In this document: positions 59,051 to 64,000 of the stretch, piece by piece
How positions within the stretch are numbered: the stretch's first letter is position 1
Layout: every line of letters begins with the position of its first letter
NCBI GenBank assembly: GCA_033964015.1
Contig: CM066922.1
Coordinates: 20,570,507 to 20,634,506, forward strand
Direction: 5' to 3'
Origin: Scolanthus callimorphus
Taxonomy: Eukaryota; Cnidaria; Anthozoa; Actiniaria; Edwardsiidae
DNA: 64,000 bases
Notes under the pieces: generated by a model
What the model was told of the DNA's origin: nothing
The model's database searches: none
What the model saw: the letters and a program-made list of their open reading frames with translations, nothing else
Program-made: the position numbers and the translations under genes

Positions 59051-61302
59051 ATTTGAAGGATGTGATCTTTAGGTATCATCCCATAAACTTGGGAAGAGCT
59101 GATACTTTCATCATCCTAAAAAAAATGAATATTTTATTGAACATTTATTAGCTTTGTGCACACTAGGTAAAATGTGGTAACTTATGCAAGGGAAGGTAGC
59201 AAATGGTTTATAGAAATAACTACAGCCGGAAAACAGGGAAGATCGATTAAAGAAGCTGCTGCAGCCTGTTCGAAATTCGTTTTCGAATGAACGAGAGATA
59301 ATACCAGCCAAGTAAAATAACTACCACGTGGTGAGCACGTGACTAGTTTCTTTGTACGTCCCGCCAAGTCTAAAAACACTATCACGCGGTGAGTACGTGA
59401 CTGGTTTATTTGTACGCCCAGCAAAAAAAAAAAAAACACTATCAAGCGGTAAGCACGTGACTGGTTTATTTGTAAGTCCAGCCAAAAGTAAAAACACTAT
59501 CACGCGGCGAGAACGTGACTAGTTTCTACGACGTCCAGCCAAGTAAAACCACTATCACGCGGTGAGCACGTGACTGGTTTATTTGTACGTCCAGCAAAAA
59601 AAAACGCTATCACGCGGTGATCACGTGACTGGTTTACTTGTAAGTCCAGCCAAAAGTAAAACACTATCACGCGGTGAGCACGTGATTATCAAATGCACAG
59701 CTTTGTTCAAAATTTAATTGGTTGACCAGTGAGACTGCAAAGTAAGACCCCGTCCACACTACACCGTTTTCAAACGAAAACGGATACTTTTTGCTCCGGA
59801 TACGGCTATCGTCAACACTACAACGCCGAAAACGATCACCGAAAACGCCGAAAACAATACGAAAACGATAAGTGTGGACGCAAATCTTTTTGAAATGTCT
59901 AAATGCAAATGACAGAGCGGAAAACGCTTTCTACGAGTTCTATCTTCCATCAACAGGAGCCTCCGTCTACTCAACTAGGTCTAGCCAAGCCCATATTTAC
60001 AGGAGTAGAAGATTCATTTTTTAGACTGGGTTTTGAATTTCAACGAGATTTAATTGGTTCTTTGAGAGTGAGAATGTTGGATTCAACTCGTGGAGTGCGA
60101 TGGCGGCAGTGATTTCAGTTATCATTCTTTTGAGAGGCGGGCATCATTTGAAACTATGACAACTATTTTTTGCTGGAAATTCAAATTCACCAATCTAAAA
60201 AGATTGCATTCCGTGCTTTCGCCAAAGCAACGATTATTGGGTGTATTCAGATGATATCAAACCGGGAATCGAGCTCTTAACCTGACTAAGGGTTTAATAT
60301 CTTATGCGTTTTGTTAATAGGTTTTACACCCCTAAAAAGCACTAGGACAAGAACAGAGTAATAAGGGGCTGTTCGTGTTTTAATTTCCGCTTTCCTTGTC
60401 GAGAGTTCTCGATAATAGTTATGTTATATAGAAATATTAACAGCATGCCCCAAACTATTAAAATGCTTGTCATTTGACCACGTTACCAAGATACTTGTTC
60501 AAAACCTCGTTACTTCTTGAATGTGTGTAGTGTGGTGAGATAATGTACGGTTATTGATTTTACGAGGGATTTAGCGCGATTTTACGAGGGATTTGGAGCA
60601 GCGTTTCACGCTGGAACTAACTTCGAGGGAATTTTTGAAATCGCCTTTTGCATCTTCCATGCTCATGCTTCACGTATTTTTTTATCTAGTTGAGTAGTAT
60701 TTCAAGATTTCAGCCATTCCTAGAAAATTATTTCCAGTTGAACTACCTTTTGAAAAGGATTTTGCACCTCACCGCATAGGGTAATTTTTTTGCAACTTTC
60801 TGTATCTAGTACATGTTCTAATTGAGTTTCATAAACAGTTTGAAGCAGCAATTCAAGATTTCAACCATTTCTAAAAAATGTTTCCAGAATTGAAATTGCT
60901 CAGTGCAAGAAATTTTGAAAGAATTTTTGCTTCCTATAACTTACTTGTTATTGGGTAATGATTTTTTTCGTCTTTTTCCAAGTGTTTTTAAGGGGTTCAT
61001 CATAAAAAAAGTTAAGCAAAGTTAATCGAAAAAAAAGAAGTTGTTTCCGTCCCATAAAAGCAGGGTCTTTGAAAATTTTCATGTGTTAGAAATTTTTCAG
61101 AACTAAAGGCAGCGACATTTTGGCAGATATTAATTGTGAAAATAATTTCATATTTTTTCCCTTGATATAATAGCGAAGAAGAATTAAAAAGAATCATAGG
61201 TTTTACCTTCACAAAGCTGCCGCTCCTTGCAGGAAAATGTCCAACTGTGGAGACAGTCCGCTGCAGTATCTGGGTCGTCAAATCATTAATGTGATCACTC
61301 AT
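58984..61302 (-). CDS. Possible two-exon small protein, unknown
   Basis: Exon 1: 61302-61207 (32 codons, MSDHINDLTTQILQRTVSTV...), donor GTGAAG|GTAAAA, phase 0. Exon 2: 59115-58984, acceptor TTTTTTTTAG|GAT, DDESISSSQVYGMIPKDHIL..., stop TAA. Joined in phase they give 75 aa, polar with no membrane segment. I recognise no family. The last ~18 codons (PVTLRACSG...) lie inside MITE family F copy 2, so the original C-terminus may have been replaced. The intervening 2.1-kb intron holds a tandem array and a MITE. Support is splice signals and phase only; the pairing of these exons could be wrong. Confidence 0.35.
59305..59690. repeat. ~58-bp minisatellite with an E-box per unit
   Basis: Seven copies of ACTATCACGCGGTGAGCACG-TGACTGGTTTATTTGTACGT-CCAGCCAAAAGTAAAAC. 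Most units contain GCACGTGAC. The same unit exists once at 55290-55345 (ACTATCACGCAATAAGCATG), next to an ATAGAGCGG-type MITE. Confidence 0.9.
59746..59885. mobile_element. CCGTCCACACT-ended MITE
   Basis: CCCCGTCCACACTACACCGT at the left, GATAAGTGTGGACGC at the right, AAACGAAAACG / CGAAAACGCCG words inside. Such ends are typical of hAT-like MITEs in many animals. From 59890 to 61010 no gene was found; T-rich stretches dominate. Confidence 0.65.
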
Positions 61303-61835
61303 ATACTATCCTATTTCTCAAAATGTATTATTGATAATCTGAAGGAGACATTGATTTATGTAATGGCCATGCTAGCGGGACTCTTACTACAAAAGAGCAT
61401 TCTTATATCTCGGTATGAAGAACTTGGCAATTTCCTAGGTTGCATAACAACACCCTTAAGTCTTGTCAATAAGCACAGTTCCCTGTCCTTTTTTGACAAA
61501 AAAAGCCCTTCCAAAATCTATGGAACAAGACTTTACTTAACCCATCCTAACCACAAACGATATTGTATTTCGAGAGACTTGCAATGCACACACAAAGAAA
61601 CCAACGTTATTACTCGCGCTTAGGTAACGCAGAGTTGACTTTGGTATTTTTCATTATGTTGTTTCCCTGTTGGGAGTCATTAACAGCCGTAATTGTCATT
61701 CTATCAGCTTTGCGCAAACGTCTGTGAGGGTCGAATTAAAGAAAGAGAGTGATCAACACACATTATAACATTTCGGCAGCTTGTATGGCTAACACAAAAG
61801 CGAATGAATTACCTAGCGTGATTGTCAGAAAAGCA

Positions 61836-62071
61836 ATAGAGCGGATTTCACATGACTGTCAAGACTTGTTATGTAATTGCGATTGCTTTGCGTTCTCATT
61901 GGCTCAGCCAATCAAATTCTGTAGTAAATACAATTGTGTAATTACTTCAGCTTGCAATTGGCTAAGAGAAAAGCCATTTAGGAGCAAGTCATGATTTCTC
62001 TCGATTCTGATTGGCTAGTGATTGCTCAATTGCAATTGTTTTCACGACAGTCATGTGAAAACCGCTCTATA
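61836..62071. mobile_element. ATAGAGCGG-ended MITE, copy 2
   Basis: ATAGAGCGGATTTCACATGA with CTGTCAAGAC at the left; CGACAGTCATGTGAAAACCG with CTCTAT at the right: complete inverted ends. CCAATCA boxes occur in both arms. Confidence 0.88.
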
Positions 62072-62100
62072 CCTATACCGCTTATAATTTGTTCAGTTGT

Positions 62101-62264
62101 GCCTGGTACACACTAGCGACATAACGACATGAGCGCGCGCACCCTTATGTTCAAGTGTAAACGGGACATAAGCGAAAAAAATGTTTTTTTCTCTTATGTC
62201 ATTATGTTGTTATGTCATTATGCGCTTATGTCGTTATATTTTATGTCACTAGTTTGCACCAGGC
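62101..62264. mobile_element. GCCTGGTRCA-ended MITE
   Basis: GCCTGGTACACACTAGCGAC and GTCACTAGTTTGCACCAGGC are inverted ends; ATAACGACAT / ATGTCGTTAT and CTTATGTC words fill the arms. Confidence 0.85.
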
Positions 62265-62324
62265 ATTATTGAATATGACAATTGACCTTCCGCAGAAACA
62301 TATCAAGAAAGTTCTCGTTGAAAT

Positions 62325-62575
62325 GTGTCGTTTTCTAAAATTTCCTTATATGGAAGTTTCTACTTACCATATTTGGAGTTCCAGAAGTTTTCCTAGCTCT
62401 TACCCTAAATTGTTAAAAGGTTCGTCAAAACTTGCAGATTTTGGAGAGAAACGTTCGTGTAAGCCGCCATCCTTATTTTGGTCCCCAGGAGCTCGGAAAT
62501 ACCTACACAGGTAGCCCGCGTCACGCACGGGTTGGCATTGACAAAAGCGACACATTTATCTTGATATGACAGCAC
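62325..62575. repeat. Dispersed family M, copy 4
   Basis: Reverse complement of 9095-9370: TTTCTAAAATTTCCTTATAT, GGAAGTTTCTACTTACCATA, AAAACTTGCAGATTTTGGAG, CACAGGTAGCCCGCGTCACG and CACATTTATCTTGATATG. Confidence 0.88.
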
Positions 62576-62844
62576 ATATTTCTCCCTGGAACGTTTTCCC
62601 AGGAGAAGTTTTGTTTTCCATCAACCTTCTTTTCAAAATGTTCCATCCAGCTACAAGGAAGACGCTGCGGAACACATTTTGCGGAACAGATCCGTGTGCA
62701 CCTGGAAGACGTGATTATTATGAGCGAAATTATAGTTCGCTGAAGCAGGACAGCTCTAGGGGAGGTCTGTCCGCAAAATCTGTCCGCGCAGTGCTGTTTG
62801 AAAGTAGATGTCGATACATCTTCTCACAGGGTCCCCAAAGGGTA

Positions 62845-62955
62845 AAATGGGAGCTGGGATTGGCCTTATTTTAGGCTGGGAAAATGGGATTGGGGTCACT
62901 ATACTGGGATTTGACCACTGGGAATGGGAATTAATGTCCAATAAACTGGGAATGG
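62845..62955. repeat. GGGATTGGG-type simple-sequence repeat
   Basis: Words TGGGATTGG, CTGGGAATGGGA and ACTGGGATTTG repeat irregularly over ~110 bp; a degenerate short-unit repeat. Confidence 0.6.
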
Positions 62956-63171
62956 GATTCTATATTATTTCCCTTTTCCTTGTAAAACGACAAAAAACGC
63001 CGTTTTTAAATAATTGTCAGGATAAAATCAGTGTAAACATTGGGTATTTGGCATGGGGCTCCTGGCTGGTGGTTATCAATATTTTACTAATTTATGTATT
63101 CACAGTGAGATAGCGCAAGCTGAATTCTCAAAACAGCATGCCATAACCATGTTCGTCTCGTCCTCTTTCAG

Positions 63172-63353
63172 TCGCAGATCGCAAACCTACGTTTTGTGAA
63201 CAAAAGAGCCAAGAAGACCCTGAACAAGTTACAATGCGCTGTAAGGCCTGCCATGGAAACCGATGAGTTTGTCAGACCGTTTATGCCATCTTCAGCCTCG
63301 CTTCCATGTCATCTTCAGCCACGCGTATACGTAATCTCCGACTACAAAACATG
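63172..63353 (+). CDS. Likely internal coding exon, unknown protein
   Basis: The acceptor TCCTCTTTCAG precedes TCGCAGATC and the donor is ACATG|GTAAGT. One frame (SQIANLRFVNKRAKKTLNKL, QCAVRPAMETDEFVRPFMPS, ... RVYVISDYKTW) is open over the whole 182 bp while the other two have stops. Entry phase 0 and exit phase 2 are inferred. The peptide is basic then hydrophobic and I do not recognise it. No partner exon was found; a candidate acceptor at 63712 would give an immediate stop in this phase. Confidence 0.5.
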
Positions 63354-63364
63354 GTAAGTCTTTC

Positions 63365-63680
63365 TCGTACCCAGAGCTACCCGGCTCGCAACCTTGCAGG
63401 GGAGGCTCTGGTGACAGCCATTGACACATGCGCGAGATTTGATACATAGCCGTCAAGATTGATAATCATCAATCTTCTGACATGGTTATTTGACATGCGC
63501 AAGTGTCCCACGTGATATAGTGATGAAGTCATGTCAGAAGATTTATGATAATCATCAATTCGTTTTAGTTACTGGAGCCGTCGAGGGAAAGAATTTTCTG
63601 CGCATGCGTCAGCGTTCAAAACCAGCCAATCAGCAAAGAACCTCAAATTGCTGTAACCAGAGGCTTCTCCGCTAGGTGGA
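63365..63680. repeat. Family C repeat, copy 3, in the intron after the exon
   Basis: TACCCAGAGCTACCCGGCTC, GGGGAGGCTCTGGTGACAGC, ACATGCGCGAGATTTGATAC, then an inverted TCATCAATCTTCTGACATG / ATGTCAGAAGATTTATGATA pair, then CGCATGCGTCAGCGTTCAAA and CCAGCCAATCAGC. It begins 11 bp after the donor of the exon at 63172. Confidence 0.8.
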
Positions 63681-63975
63681 CAACGCGCGTCATCGTGTCC
63701 CTTGTGTTTCAGAGCTTTCCATGGACTCTGGATGAAACAATTTTCATGAGATTTTGCTGTACATTCTAGAGTATCATCTCAGACATGCATGAGGACTGCA
63801 GAGTCAGACGAAAGTGCAACGGTCCAGGACTCAGTGCACTCAGTCCAACAGAAAACTTTTGGTGATCCTCTATAAGTAACGTTTATTCTTATTATTGTCC
63901 CGCGAAACTCATGAGCAACAAGGACAGGATGGCGTCCCAATAATAGCACCACGAGCTGCGCGTTGCTCTTCCTGT

Positions 63976-64000
63976 CCTTATGTGAAAGATCGTCACTCCT
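63976..64000. repeat. Start of another ~88-bp minisatellite array at the window edge
   Basis: TTATGTGAAAGATCGTCACT-CCT at the very end equals the core of the units at 51075-51825, implying a second array that continues to the right. Just before it, an inverted pair (AACAAGGACAGGATGG / TCTTCCTGTCCTTA) spans 63918-63980. Confidence 0.8.

Noticed and set aside
61237..61623. 128-codon plus-strand frame with an internal hydrophobic segment
   Set aside because: Weak start context, no domain, and it overlaps the opposite-strand exon 61302-61207, which has better splice signals.

Overview
This is eukaryotic (metazoan) nuclear DNA. The protein-coding exons have GT-AG introns and typical animal domain architectures. 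The rest is AT-rich and crowded with short inverted-repeat transposons (MITEs), LINE fragments, minisatellites and long G/C homopolymers. The repeat landscape, a lone TRIM-type coiled-coil protein and a membrane-anchored sulfotransferase-like protein fit a cnidarian, most likely an anthozoan such as a stony coral. That placement is inference; no species-diagnostic gene is present.

Reliable host genes, left to right: (1) the last five exons of a p90 ribosomal S6 kinase (RSK), + strand, 512-3702, whose earlier exons lie left of the window; (2) a complete seven-exon MPV17/PMP22-family gene, - strand, 15088-11385, 268 codons after splicing; (3) an apparently single-exon TRIM-like coiled-coil protein with an acidic tail, - strand, 18950-18009; (4) a complete five-exon EGLN1/PHD2-type HIF prolyl hydroxylase with an N-terminal MYND finger, - strand, 28061-24606, 386 aa; (5) a single-exon P-loop sulfotransferase-like protein with a C-terminal membrane anchor, + strand, 56782-57522. 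Weaker candidates are a first exon at 35619-35307 (-), a signal-peptide exon at 55127-55034 (-), a two-exon small protein at 61302-58984 (-), a lone exon at 63172-63353 (+) and a possible first exon at 30081-30179 (+).

The remaining sequence is mostly mobile-element debris. There are at least four TTAA-flanked inverted-repeat families, one of them a ~970-bp foldback with ~350-bp arms. Two TA-flanked mariner-type MITEs and many MITE families with two to six copies in the window are present. Two 5'-truncated LINE reverse transcriptases occur, one interrupted by a TTAA MITE whose removal restores the reading frame. There is a decayed hammerhead-ribozyme motif of the Penelope/retrozyme type, and several tandem arrays (33, 62, ~88, ~58, ~115 bp). 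Several elements sit next to gene signals: 3 bp after the MPV17-like stop, at the acceptor of the first RSK exon, and possibly at the coding end of the 59-kb gene. I see no operon-like or defence-like gene cluster, and nothing I can confidently call a new biological system.
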